From Amoebidium appalachense (lineage: Eukaryota > Ichthyosporea), in contig CAVNZM010000008.1 of NCBI GenBank assembly GCA_963693365.1, positions 3,410,001 to 3,474,000 of the forward strand: a stretch of DNA of 64,000 bases. Reading direction: 5' to 3'. Made by a program: the position numbers and the translations under genes. Within the stretch, counting starts at the first letter, position 1; every line of letters starts with the position of its first letter. The notes below the pieces were generated by a model. It was not told the origin of the DNA, did no database searches, and saw nothing but the letters and a program-made list of their open reading frames with translations. This document shows positions 9,819 to 58,700 of this stretch, piece by piece.

Positions 9819-10746
9819 CCCTCTCTCCTCCCCCCTCCCCCCAGCCCCCGCTCAGTGAGTCAGTGTCCACCGCAACCTCTCCCGTTTATTACAATAACCA
9901 TTCCAGTAGTAATAACTGTGTGTGTGTTTGTGTGTGTGTGTGCGTGTGTGTGTGTGTGTGCCACGGTGCACGTGCCCGGGGGAGAGGGGGGGGGGGGGGG
10001 AGGGGGGAGAGAGATGGCTGCCTGCGCTGTGACCGAACAACCGGGTAGACGTTGGTCAAAATAATCTTACAGGCACAATAATAACTCGCGAGGTATTATG
10101 ATGACGCCCCTACACACCCGACACTGTGCATAATAATAATGACATCATCAGTACGGCATGCGCACCTCTCAGCCAGCTCCTCCTCGCCAGCTCCTCCTCT
10201 CCGAAGTACTGTACACACTGAACTTTTCGGCCCCGTCGCCCAGTGATTATCTCAGAGGGTCTTCGCAAGGTTTTCTGCAACGGCCCTGGGCCATCACCCC
10301 TCCGTGACTCCCGGACCTCCTCCTCATCCCTCCCCTCCCCCCTCCCCCCCAGTCACCCCTTCCCCCTCCCCGGGGGCCCCCTCCCCCCACCCCCACTACA
10401 CACGCACAAAAACACACACAGGCACACGCTACCACCAGCACCACCATCACCACCATCATCACATGTGTGACTGCAACTGTACATGCCAACAATCTGAAAA
10501 CCTTTCGAATTCAGGCCTGGCCCCATATAGTCTGCTCACATTGACGTACATCCCGGGGGGCGTATGTTGCAACGATACAATCCTCTACGACGTAGGAAAT
10601 ATTTACGGACACAACCACAGGCAGAACCAACCGCATGCAAACACTCACGCATGCACAGCACACACACACACGTGCAAACATGAGATGTTAGAATTATGTG
10701 CATGAGCTCATGAGCCTACACTGTAAACCGTTCGGAACGAGCCGCG

Positions 10747-10787
<41 letters not shown>

Positions 10788-10860
10788 CAACGTTGACTTG
10801 GACCAAGTCTCGCCATCAGTGATGGCCGGGACAAAACGCAAATAGATCTGGGTCGTCTCC
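9749..10860. other. Intergenic region with C, GT, G and T runs; no gene seen
   Basis: C tract at 9781-9815, GT array near 9915-9960, G run near 9986-10000, C-rich and (CA)-rich tracts at 10325-10460, and a 37-base T run at 10750-10787. The remaining unique sequence shows no recognisable coding. It lies between the LINE and the ABC transporter promoter. Confidence 0.5.
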
Positions 10861-10871
10861 CCAAGCATTAG

Positions 10872-10972
10872 CCAATAGCACGCCGGCAATAGTTTCAATG
10901 TGCATATCATGACGTCATATGTAACCAATCAGCGCGCAGGACCTGAATACCATCATTACCATGCATATATAA
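10872..10972 (+). promoter_or_regulatory. Promoter of the ABCB transporter: two CCAAT boxes and a TATA box
   Basis: CCAAT at 10872-10876 and 10925-10929 and TATATAA at 10966-10972, 117 bases before the proposed ATG at 11089. A plausible initiator TCATTTT lies at 11005-11011. The spacing fits a single TATA promoter. Confidence 0.6.
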
Positions 10973-11088
10973 GGTTATGCAACGCGGGTTCGTGACCTTG
11001 CTTTTCATTTTCATCGTTTCGTTTCTCGAGTGGGAGCCTCGCAAGATCCTTTTTCATATAGAGAGCACATTGGAACAACGTAGGGAGA

Positions 11089-38638
<27,550 letters not shown>

Positions 38639-39920
38639 TCAAGTCGACTTTCTGTTTTTCCCGCGTCGATTTCAGTTGTGTGCAGAGGAAGGAACTGGTC
38701 GATTTTGCTGTTAGCGGTATATGTAGATACATGTTCATTGATGTAGGTGGGTGCAGGCAGACACGCGCACACACATACACTTGCACGAACTCTCATTCGA
38801 ATGAGTGCGCAGGCTGAAGTTTGAAATTTGAATACTAAAATACATGTGTTGAAATATTCGAATGAATGTCATACTTTTGTTAGTGCAGTTTATCTGTGTG
38901 CCTCGGAACTCTTCAAGGACCATAAATTCACATCTAGATGTTCTGATGATGTATTATAGAGAGGGACAGGGGAATACGTGGGGGGTGTGGTGGGGGGTGG
39001 GGTGTGGTGGGGGTGGTTGGGGGGGACCTTGTTCAAGTACATTTCCAAATAACAGTTCTTGAGATCAAAACGTTGAGCCCCGCCCAATGTCAGTGAAATT
39101 CAATGTGATATGAAACTCTGCACATAGTTTCGCATTCCAGCCAAAGGAAACCCTTCCCCTTCCCCCCCCCCCCCCCCCCTCCCCTTTCTCCCCCCCTCCC
39201 CCCACCCCCACTACCACCTTCTCACCCCTCTCTCTTTTCAGGGTCCTCATCCTATTCAATGAAACCAAATATATGTGTCAAAGGTACAAGATATTCAAAG
39301 AGCCTCCCGGAAGTGCCCCCCCCCCCCCCCCCCCCCCCCCCCTCCACACACACACACACACACACACACACCACACCACCCCCACCCCTGGGTCACGCTC
39401 GTAGTCTGGCCAGGCCCGGTGATTATCTCAGACATTTAAATTTTGCTCAGAAACTATCGATCCGGAATGGATGGGTGATCAACTGGGATCCCCCGGGGGG
39501 GCTAGGGGAGGGGAAGGGGGCGGCAGCGGGGGAGGGGGGGGGAGGGGGGGTAGCTCTGGGGGGGGGAGGTGAGAGAGGGGAGCGGGGGCAAAGGGGGGAA
39601 GGGAAAGGGGGGAGGGGGAGAGGGGGGGGGGGGGGGGGGGAGACCGGTGGGTCTGTAACCTTGTCGGGTGACGACCTGAAATAGCAGATTCACAGGCAAT
39701 CCCCCCCTCCCCCTCTCCCCCCGCTACACTGATACCGTCGCATACAAATTTTCGAGAAAACTTGAAACCGTGTGCATCACACCTCTCAGATCTACTTGTA
39801 GGCTTGCAAGGTCCCCCCCCCCCCTCTCCCCCCTAGCCCAATTCCCTCTATGTTCTACCACTGTGTATAGCCAGCTGGGGCCATCAAACTCGGCTAACAT
39901 CTGAAACGGCCGGTTTCTCC

Positions 39921-39959
<39 letters not shown>

Positions 39960-40990
39960 TAGGCGGTCGCAGGGACCCAATGGCCAACAAAAACTCCAAC
40001 AGTCCCCTCCCCACCATCCCCACAAACACTTTGACCTGTCTGTGCCTTTCACTTAAGATTATTAAGGTTGAAATTCTTATACTCAAGTCCTTGGCAGTGA
40101 CGAACACGTGTTCAAGGTTATCATAGGAAGCTTAAGGAGCAGAGTAACCACTCAGAAGATCCGGATCAAACCCTTTTTCTCCCCTTTACCCCCTCCCCCC
40201 TCCCCCCCACCTCCCTTCCTCCCCGCCTCCACCCTGCCCCACCCCCCCCCCCCCCCCCCCCCCCCGGGCCCCCCCCCGTAAACAGCTCGAGTGTGCAGTG
40301 TCTATTCGTTTGTGCAGTATTTAACCTTTGCGTGAGTGAAATGCTTTTCTGCAGAGGCTGACTTCGGGTGGAGCGATGCGATCAGTGTCCTTCAGCCTGG
40401 GCATAAGTGTTCTTTATTTTCGCATTTTTCTGTGTGCTCGTTTCCAAATTTCCTGGAAATTTAGTGTGCCTAGCCTGTTCTTTGAACGTTAAATGTGCAT
40501 GTCTCAACATTATTTTCGTGGTCGGCAAAAAAAAAAACCTAAAAAATACCATGTCAGCATGGCTGCCAAAAATACGATGTTTTGTCTTGCACTGCCGTCT
40601 ACTAGGGTGGTAGGCATACGGTACGGGCCCCACAATAAGCTTAGTAAAACAACCTGGCATAATGACCCCGTTACAAAGTTGTGCAAGGAGTGCGTCATCA
40701 TGGGCCTGGCCCATGGCGAGGTCATTCCACGGTAGCCATGTTCAGCACAAAGGCCCTGAGCAACGTTCACCTGGAACTGTCAGCAGCAGTTGATAAGCGT
40801 AATACCGTACTAATTGGGTTCATGTGGGGCCTACTCAGCCGTATGTGCTTGTTGCAAGGCTCAAAACAAACTATCCCGGGGAGTAGAAGGCTTTGGTTTG
40901 TTGACTCAACCTTTCCTACTGTGACCCAGCGGAGGCCTTGCATGTGTTCAGGGAATGTGTTACCTGCCAAATTAGGTTCTAATGATGCTC
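38639..40990. other. Intergenic region between the ABC transporter and MAP kinase genes
   Basis: Unique sequence mixed with C runs (39164-39180, 39319-39342, 39926-39958, 40243-40265), G-rich tracts (39488-39640) and a short CA array (39345-39370). Open frames around 40493-41016 reach about 110 codons but show no recognisable family, signal or splice context. I see no supported gene. Confidence 0.5.
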
Positions 40991-40996
40991 TTACAG

Positions 40997-41010
40997 CCAA
41001 TAGGAATTGG
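40997..41010 (+). promoter_or_regulatory. CCAAT/ATTGG pair upstream of the MAP kinase gene
   Basis: CCAAT at 40997-41001 and its complement ATTGG at 41006-41010, about 280 bases before the ATG at 41289. No convincing TATA box follows, so the promoter is weakly supported. Confidence 0.3.
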
Positions 41011-41288
41011 ATGTGAGCCTTTGGAATGTTGTGAAGTCATTTCGTTTTTGGTCCAACGACTCAGAACAGCTACAACAGCGTCTCGTTTTCCGAGTTCCAC
41101 TGCATTGAGGTCGAATCACTTTTTGGATACGGTAGAGCTGTTTAGTTTCGCATGCTGCACGCTGTTAATTAGGCTGTCTAGCACCGGAAAACACGGGATA
41201 AAGGGGTGCTTTTGTCCCTTCTCTTTTGACAAGAAAGAGACAGTAGAGTTGAACAGGCCCACAGGAATCCGGTTTGAGGACTGAAGAG

Positions 41289-51606
<10,318 letters not shown>

Positions 51607-52198
51607 CACCTTTAAGTTGGCTCCCTGCCTCAAAATCACCGCCTCTCATGGTTGTATGCAAATGATGCCATTGGCCACCTCTGACATGCACTTGAAATTC
51701 GAATGTCACACTTAGACTCTCAGCCACGTTTATTAAAGTAGACAAGTGTGCTGTGATTGAGTTGAACATGTATTTTAACAGTGTGTTGAAATCATTTCTT
51801 AAAGAATCTCGTGAATATACTGTATACGGGATATATTTTTGCAAGCCTTCAGTAAGAACTTGCTATGAATACATACGGGCCCAATGATTCACATCTTTAT
51901 CCAAGCCTCAATCTAGACACTGACGACAGATGTTAGTATTAGGACCAGTATCGATGGGAGTGTGGAAAAAAAAAGATTTAGACCATGTGCTTGGTGTTTT
52001 GGGAACCCTACATCATGACCTTGTAATGCAAGCGGCTTACTATTGTGGCCAGGGGGTGAGGTCTCTTGTCAGATTTCTTTCTCTTTTGTTCTTTTCATCT
52101 CTCTTTTTCCTTTCCTTTTTTTTTTTTTTTTTTTTTTTTTTTTGCGCGGGCGGGGGGGGGGGGGGGGGGGGGGGGGGAGGGGGGGTTTGGGGGGGGGG

Positions 52199-52232
<34 letters not shown>

Positions 52233-52720
52233 GGAGTTGGTCTTAATCTGCAATCTTTTGCTCAATGTCACAAGGTAGGATTTTGTCCCCCGTACGAATC
52301 AACCCTTTGTTGCAAAAACAAAAGAGATTAGACACTCAGAACTATGCTGGCAGTATCTTACCCTTACAAACACACTCAGTGGCTTGCACTTCGTAGGCAA
52401 GGAAGAAATTGAGTCTATACTATTTTTTATTTTTTTTTCTTTCGTTTTTTATTATTATTTTGGTTTCACCAATGATCAAAAGGCACACGTGTATGTCACC
52501 TGTACCCGTAAAAATCACGCGCCACTCAAGGAGTTCAGTCCCCTTTATTATCTTTTATCTGAGTAAAAAAATTGAAAATGTATGTATGACATACGCATAC
52601 GTATGTATGCCCACGTACATATGCAATGTCCAGTCGCACCATGTCCGGCTCCCGATCACATCAAAACCACATGTAATCGGTGATTAGGCTGCATGATTCT
52701 GCAAATTCCGCATTAAGTCA
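51607..52720. other. Intergenic region between the MAP kinase and the GC-rich LINE
   Basis: Unique sequence with one T-run/G-run block at about 52116-52230. No open frame of note and no poly(A) hexamer close to the MAP kinase stop that I would call. Confidence 0.5.
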
Positions 52721-52731
52721 ACCAATAGGCA

Positions 52732-52767
52732 CATTAGACCGCACCAGAACCCATAGAGATGGCCAAT
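52732..52767 (+). promoter_or_regulatory. Two CCAAT boxes upstream of the GC-rich LINE
   Basis: CCAAT at 52732-52736 and 52763-52767, the second in GGCCAATCAG. They lie about 500 bases before ORF1. They may belong to a LINE 5' UTR promoter or to flanking host DNA; the element's left edge is not defined. Confidence 0.35.
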
Positions 52768-53260
52768 CAGAGTAGACATTCCGCGCATTTTTGTCAGGTT
52801 AAAATTTAAGTAGCACAGGTCGCCACGAAAACTGGTCGGAAACACGTGAAAACGTGTTTTCTAGCTCCTCTAGTCCAACAGAGAACTCCTAGCACACCTA
52901 ACAGCCGGACCCAGAAAAACTCAAGCGGATAGAGGTACACGTTAGCTACAGGGGACACTAAAAGCCGTCCCCGTAGGCCGGCGGGCACGGGAGTTACGCG
53001 CCGGAAAGGAGCCCCCCCTTTCTTTCCCTGCACTTGACACAAAACCAACGTTTCCTCTTTCAGTGGTAGTGACCTTTGTCTGGGGGGAAAAACATTAACG
53101 GCACAGAATTCACACACACAGTAGCAGAGTAGAACGCGCACAGAGTAGCCGTATCCACAGATACCAGCATCCTGCACTCACCCTTTTCGCACACACAAAG
53201 TCAACAACCATCTAGCTGTAAATAAACGCTACCCAAAACATAGCTGCACCCACCCCTACC

Positions 53261-55383
53261 ATGGAAAACCACATGGAGCTAGACGGGGACACGTCCCTCA
53301 CTGCAATATCCACCTTAAACCCACCCACACCCAATCACATGGATAGGGCAACCGAGTCGGTAGAAACCACACAACCGATGGGGGAAAGCATGGGGGTGGG
53401 AGCGAACCCTCATCATCCCCCGGGCTCTGGAGGAAACGAGCGCTTGTCGGGCAAAAGAGGAAAGGAGGAAACAGAGGAGATGGAGAGGTCTACCTCACGC
53501 AGGACGGACTATGCCATACCAGGTAAAACTAACGCCCCCACCCTTTCCATACTGTGTCCCCTGCCAGCAGACGACGGACACTCTGAAGCGGGCTGGTTGG
53601 CTCGGGTGTATGACTTCGTCAGCACCCAGAACCTAGCAAACAGGTACCTGGTGCACAACCGAAACCAACGGGGCATAGAGATCATGGTAGGCACAGAAGC
53701 AGAGTGGGAGGCACTAGTCACAGCACTGGTGGGGGAGGGCATTTTACCTGCCCCCCCACCCCACCCCTCCATCCGCCCGAACCCCACACGGTACATGGTC
53801 CTAATCCCGAATAGAACGGTAGAAACGTGCAATTTTCCGAGGATAGGACGAGCAAGTGACGTGGCAACCGTGCTATATGCCATAGACCTTCACCCAGTGA
53901 CCGTAACCTGGCTCCCCCCAAACCCCAACTTCCGTATCGCCAGGGAGCACTGGGCGTATGAGGGTAATTATGAGGTGGTTTTTCCTGACGACGAACACCA
54001 TAGGAAACACATAATAAATCTCCGAGAACACTTTAGGGTCAACCGGGCCTCTCTAGTGGAGGAAACATACATGACGGCGGCCCCTGCAATGCACAGGCAC
54101 CGGGCCTGGGCTATCACCACACCCGGCTTAAACGAGGACACACGCCTCCCCCATCTCGAGGGGTACGATCATCGCCTCTATGAGAACACCAACCCCACCC
54201 CCCGTGTGGTGGACACCCCTCCCGAGTGGCCCCAGGCCCGACCCTTTCCGACACAGGAGGGAGGGGGGAGGAGTCAGAGGCAGTTCTGTTGCTAATCCCC
54301 ATCCCACAGTCTCACATGTGTGGGTTGTGTTGGGAGCAATCCCACAAACTAACAGACACAGAGTGCCCGTTTGTTCAGTGCCTAACCTGTCGGGAGGTGG
54401 GGCACGAACCGGATGAGTGCCCCAAAAACCGCACCAGCTGTCCGTACTGTAACCGGCCGTTACACGTACACGGAAACCCCAGTAACCCCATCGCCACATG
54501 CCTGCAACGCCGCCGAAACTGCGGTAACTGTGGGGAACTGGGCCACCGTCCCCGCATATAAATGCCAACGGAAACCCCTTTTCGCACCGGGTATTATCGT
54601 GTTGGTGGGCTTGAGTAGTCTAGACCCACCTGACGACTCTTTCTTCGCCACCGTGATTGAGTGGCGGGACTATGTACACGTCCAGGCACTCCGCCAGGCA
54701 CTCACGTACTCCGGCCTTGGCCCCCCCGGGGAGGGGGCCACCCGGGAGGGTAGAGCCGGCAGAGCCCAGAGGTGAATAAGTGTAGGGTCACAGGGCACCA
54801 CTTCATCACCATGCCCATCCCCGTAAGCCACACGGACTACCCATACCTCCGGGACCACCCGGAGGGAATACTTCTGTCGTTTAATACCGGGGCACCAAGC
54901 CCCCGCGAATATACAGTACGTGCCCGCCTCACCACCGTGGACAGGGCGACCGTGCTCCTCGACCACCCGCGGCTAGGGCAGAGCACACATCCCACAGACA
55001 ACACACCACCACTCGAGGCCCCAGACGAAGACGACCAATCATTGGCCTCCGCGCCGTCGCACCAGCCCTACCAGGCCCCGTCCCCACCTCCGCCGGTGTC
55101 GCCCACAGGGGACCCCGTGGCGGACCTGACGGCTCGAGTAATCCGGCTCGAACTACAGTTGGCCAGCCAGGGGGCCACCATACACAACGTGCACCGTGAG
55201 GTGCAGGATACGACTGCCCAGCTGAGGGGTATGGAGCAGTCGATGGTTAGCATGCTCGAACGGCTAGGGGACCGCCTTGCCCTCACACTGGAAGCCCGTT
55301 TGGACGGGGCTAGGGGGGGGGGGGGAGGGGGGGAGAGCACTCCACCCCAGAGACCCGAGACCCCCAAGCCACCGAGCCATTGA
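53261..55383 (+). pseudogene. LINE ORF1: RNA-binding protein with CCHC knuckles, three frame breaks
   Basis: Starts at ATG 53261 (MENHMELDGD). About 330 residues of mixed sequence lead to a G-rich run near 54255-54272, where the frame shifts by one. Then come zinc knuckles C-x2-C-x4-H-x6-C and C-x2-C-x4-H-x4-C (CLTCREVGHEPDEC), a C-P-Y-C...H...C block and a last knuckle CGNCGELGH interrupted by a second frame break near 54550, after which Y-K-C completes it. A third break near 54770 leads to a predicted helical coiled-coil segment (about 55120-55310) and a stop at 55381-55383. Such proteins coat LINE RNA and act as nucleic acid chaperones in the ribonucleoprotein. An alternative end in another frame, after the G run at 55313-55335, reaches 55726. 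Confidence 0.75.
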
Positions 55384-55719
55384 GGCCCACAGAGGCACAA
55401 CACCCCAACAGCGGCGCCCCCCCCAACCAAGGCGGGGGCCCCCAGGGGCCCCCTCACAACGCCAACCCACACAGCCCACACGCCCATCCACACCACACAG
55501 GTCCTCGGTTAACTCGACACGGGAAACTGACCAAGGTGCACGTCCCCCATCGCGGGGACGGGCAGGCATAATGCCGACCCCATCCCCCCCGCCCGGACAC
55601 CCGGCGCCGGCAAAGGGGGTAGCGCCCGACACCACACAAACACTCGGCACGGCGCAAAGTCCGGGTCCAGAGGCCACAGACATGATCCACCAGAACACAG
55701 CCCTGGAAGCACTTAAGGG

Positions 55720-58700
55720 GAGCTAGTCTCGCCCATCAACCACGCAAATTTACCACCAGCCAAACCACACAGCCACCTTTGGATTGGAACTTTAAACCTG
55801 GCCGGATCTACCACTCGTACCGGCCAGGACAAGATCGTCGAGGCAGCCAGGTGGGCTGCCTTTGCAGACATGGACGTAGTCATTCTGACGGAGACCGGGA
55901 CCACCCCGGGCTCCTTCACACGCACAAAGTTTTCCATTCGAAACGAAGGTATCCCCATGCGTGCCACGTATGTATGCCCACCAGCCACCACCACTGGACA
56001 CACACACACAACACTCTCTGCCTCAGAGGCCGGTATCCCGGTGGCAGAGAGCTCGTCCAATGACCAAACCACACCGTCACTAGCCCAGGAGGAAACACGA
56101 TTCCGCTACACGGGGGTGGTGATACTTACAAACGAAACGTGGTTTAGACACCAAGGAAAACCACATAGCAAAGATGCACGAATGCTAGCTATTCCATATC
56201 ACACAAAAAGGCACACAACGTGGGTGATAGGACTTTATCAACACACGAATGCAACACAGGGAAACGTCAGACAGGCCCGTCGACTCACCTCACAGGTAGC
56301 CAGATTTCTCACCTCCCTCCCGGCCCCCAACGACACCACTGTCATCGTGGCCGGGGATTTCAACGAGGTGTGCCACCCTACTCTGGACAGGGCACGGCCC
56401 GAAACCGGCCCCAGTTCAGCACAGGCAATGCCCACAGGACTCGTGCCCGGGCTGCTCCACGAGCTGATGGACGCCCATCTACTCATAGACAGCTACCGAG
56501 CCGAACACCCCACCACCAGGGAATATACGTACCACAGCGGTCCCCACCGCTCACGCATCGACTACGTATACGTCCCGGCGGCGTTACGCCCGGCACTGGT
56601 CTCAGCCTCCGTCACGGAATTACCGGATCTTCACACCGACCACCACCTGGCCTGGTGCGAAACTGGGCCCCATCCTAACCTGCCGGGCCAGGGACCAGGG
56701 CCAACCCGAAACCAACCCACACCGAGACTCCAGCTGAAACCGAACACCACACAGGAGGACTGGGCACGTTTTACCACCGGCACGGAGGCAGCCTTCACGT
56801 CCCCCCCAACCACCACCCCTACCCAGGCGGAGGTGGAAGGGAGATGGGAGTACATGGCCGCCATCATTCTCTCGGTGGCAAAAACCACAGTGGGCCGGAC
56901 CAAGAGCAAACCAGAGAAGTCCACGTCAAAACCGACGAAGGTCTTCCCGGAGGACAACGAGCACGCGGAGCTACACCGGCTCCTCAATGCAACGGACCGG
57001 GCGGCAAATCCACAGGGTTTCTGGGAGAGGGCCAAGGAGCTGGCCGTCCAATATGGCTGGCCAGCACCCCCTCCCCCTCCGGAGCCCCCCCCCCACCGGT
57101 ACCCCCAACAAGCAGTCCCATCATCCCACTGTACACAGCCGACCCCAACAACCCCCCGGGCATCCCCCCCACCCCCCAGGACACCCCCCCCCCTCCCCCC
57201 CAGGCACACCCGTCCCAGACGGGGTGGTATCAGGAGGAGGGGGACCCCGGATCCACCCAGCAGCACCAACCCACACCCACTTTGCTGCACCAGCCTGCCG
57301 CTGGCCCAGCAGGCAGCCCCAACAGGCAGGCCCAGCATGGGCCACCCAGTCGACAGCACCAACAGGAGCCACCAAGCCAGCAGCAGCAGCCTCAGGCTGA
57401 AGCCCCTGCCGGCAGCCCACAACGGCAGCCACAGCAGGGGCCACCCAGCCTGCAGGCCCTGCATGGGCCACCTAGCCAGCAGCAACCGATCACACCTACA
57501 CTGCAGCAGCTGCCTGCAGCAGCAGATTGCAGCCCCGGCCGGCCGGCCCAGCACGGGCCACCCAGCCGACAGCACCAACAGGAGCCACCAAGCCAGCAGC
57601 AGCAGCCGCAGGCTGCAGCCCCAGCAGGCAGCCCACACCGGCAGCCACAGCAGGGGCCACCCAGCCTGCAGGCCCTGCCAGGGCCACCCAGCCAGCAACA
57701 ACCGACCACACCCACACTGCAGCAGCGGCCTGCAGCAGCAGCGTGCAGCCCCGGCCGGCAGGCCCAGCACGGGCCACCCAACCAACAGGAGCCACCCAGC
57801 CAGCAGCAGCAGCCTCAGGCTGCAGCCCCAGCAGGCAGCCCACACCGGCAGCCACAGCAGGGGCCACCCAGCCTGCAGGCCCTGCCAGGGTCACCCAGCC
57901 AGCAGCAACCGACCACACCCACAATGCAGCGGCGGCCTACAGTAGCAGATTGCAGCTCCGGCCAGCCGGCCCAGCACGAGCCACCCAGCCGACAGCACAA
58001 ACAGGAGCCACCAAGCCAGCAGCAGCAGCCAAAGGCTGCAGCCCCAGCAGGCAGCCCACACCGGCAGTCACAGCAGGGGCCACCCAGCCTGCAGGCCCCG
58101 CCTGGGCCACCCAGCCAGCAGCAACCGACCACACCCACACTGCACCAGCTGCCTGCGGCAGCAGATTGCAGCCCCGGCCGGACGGCCCAGCACGGGCCAC
58201 CCAGCCGACAGCACGAACAGGAGCCACCAAGCCAGCAGCAGCAGCCGCAGGCTGCAGACCCTGCCGGCAGCCCACACCGGCAGCCACAGCAGGGGCCACC
58301 CAGCCTGCAGGCCCTGCCAGAGCCACCCAACCAGCAGAAACCGACCCCACCCACACTGCAGCAGCTGCCTGCAGCAGCAGTTTGCAGCCCCGGCCGGCCG
58401 GCCCAGCACGGGCCACCCAGCCGACAGTACCAACAGGAGCCACCACGCCAGCAGCAGCAGCCTCAGGTTGCAGCCCTAGCAGGCAGCCCACACCGGCAGC
58501 CACCGCAGGGGCCACCCAGCCTGCAGGGCCTGCATGGGCCACCCGGCCAGCAGCAACAAACCACACCCACCCGGCAGCAACTGTCTGCAGCAGCAGATTG
58601 CAGCCCCACCCAGCAGCACCAACCCACACCCACTTTGCTGCATCGGCCTGCCGCTGCCCCAGCAGGCAGCCCCTGCCGGCAGGACCAGCATGGGCCACCC

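Noticed and set aside
39240-39330. Possible exon after TTTTCAG at 39240
   Set aside because: No partner exon in frame and no recognisable product between the two genes.
40493-41016. Overlapping open frames of 80-111 codons upstream of the MAP kinase
   Set aside because: No family similarity, no promoter or poly(A) signal, and similar-length frames exist on the opposite strand. A lineage-specific gene cannot be excluded but is unsupported.
52806-53177. Minus-strand open frame of 123 codons before LINE ORF1
   Set aside because: Lies in the GC-rich LINE leader, shows no domain and is of a length expected by chance at this composition.
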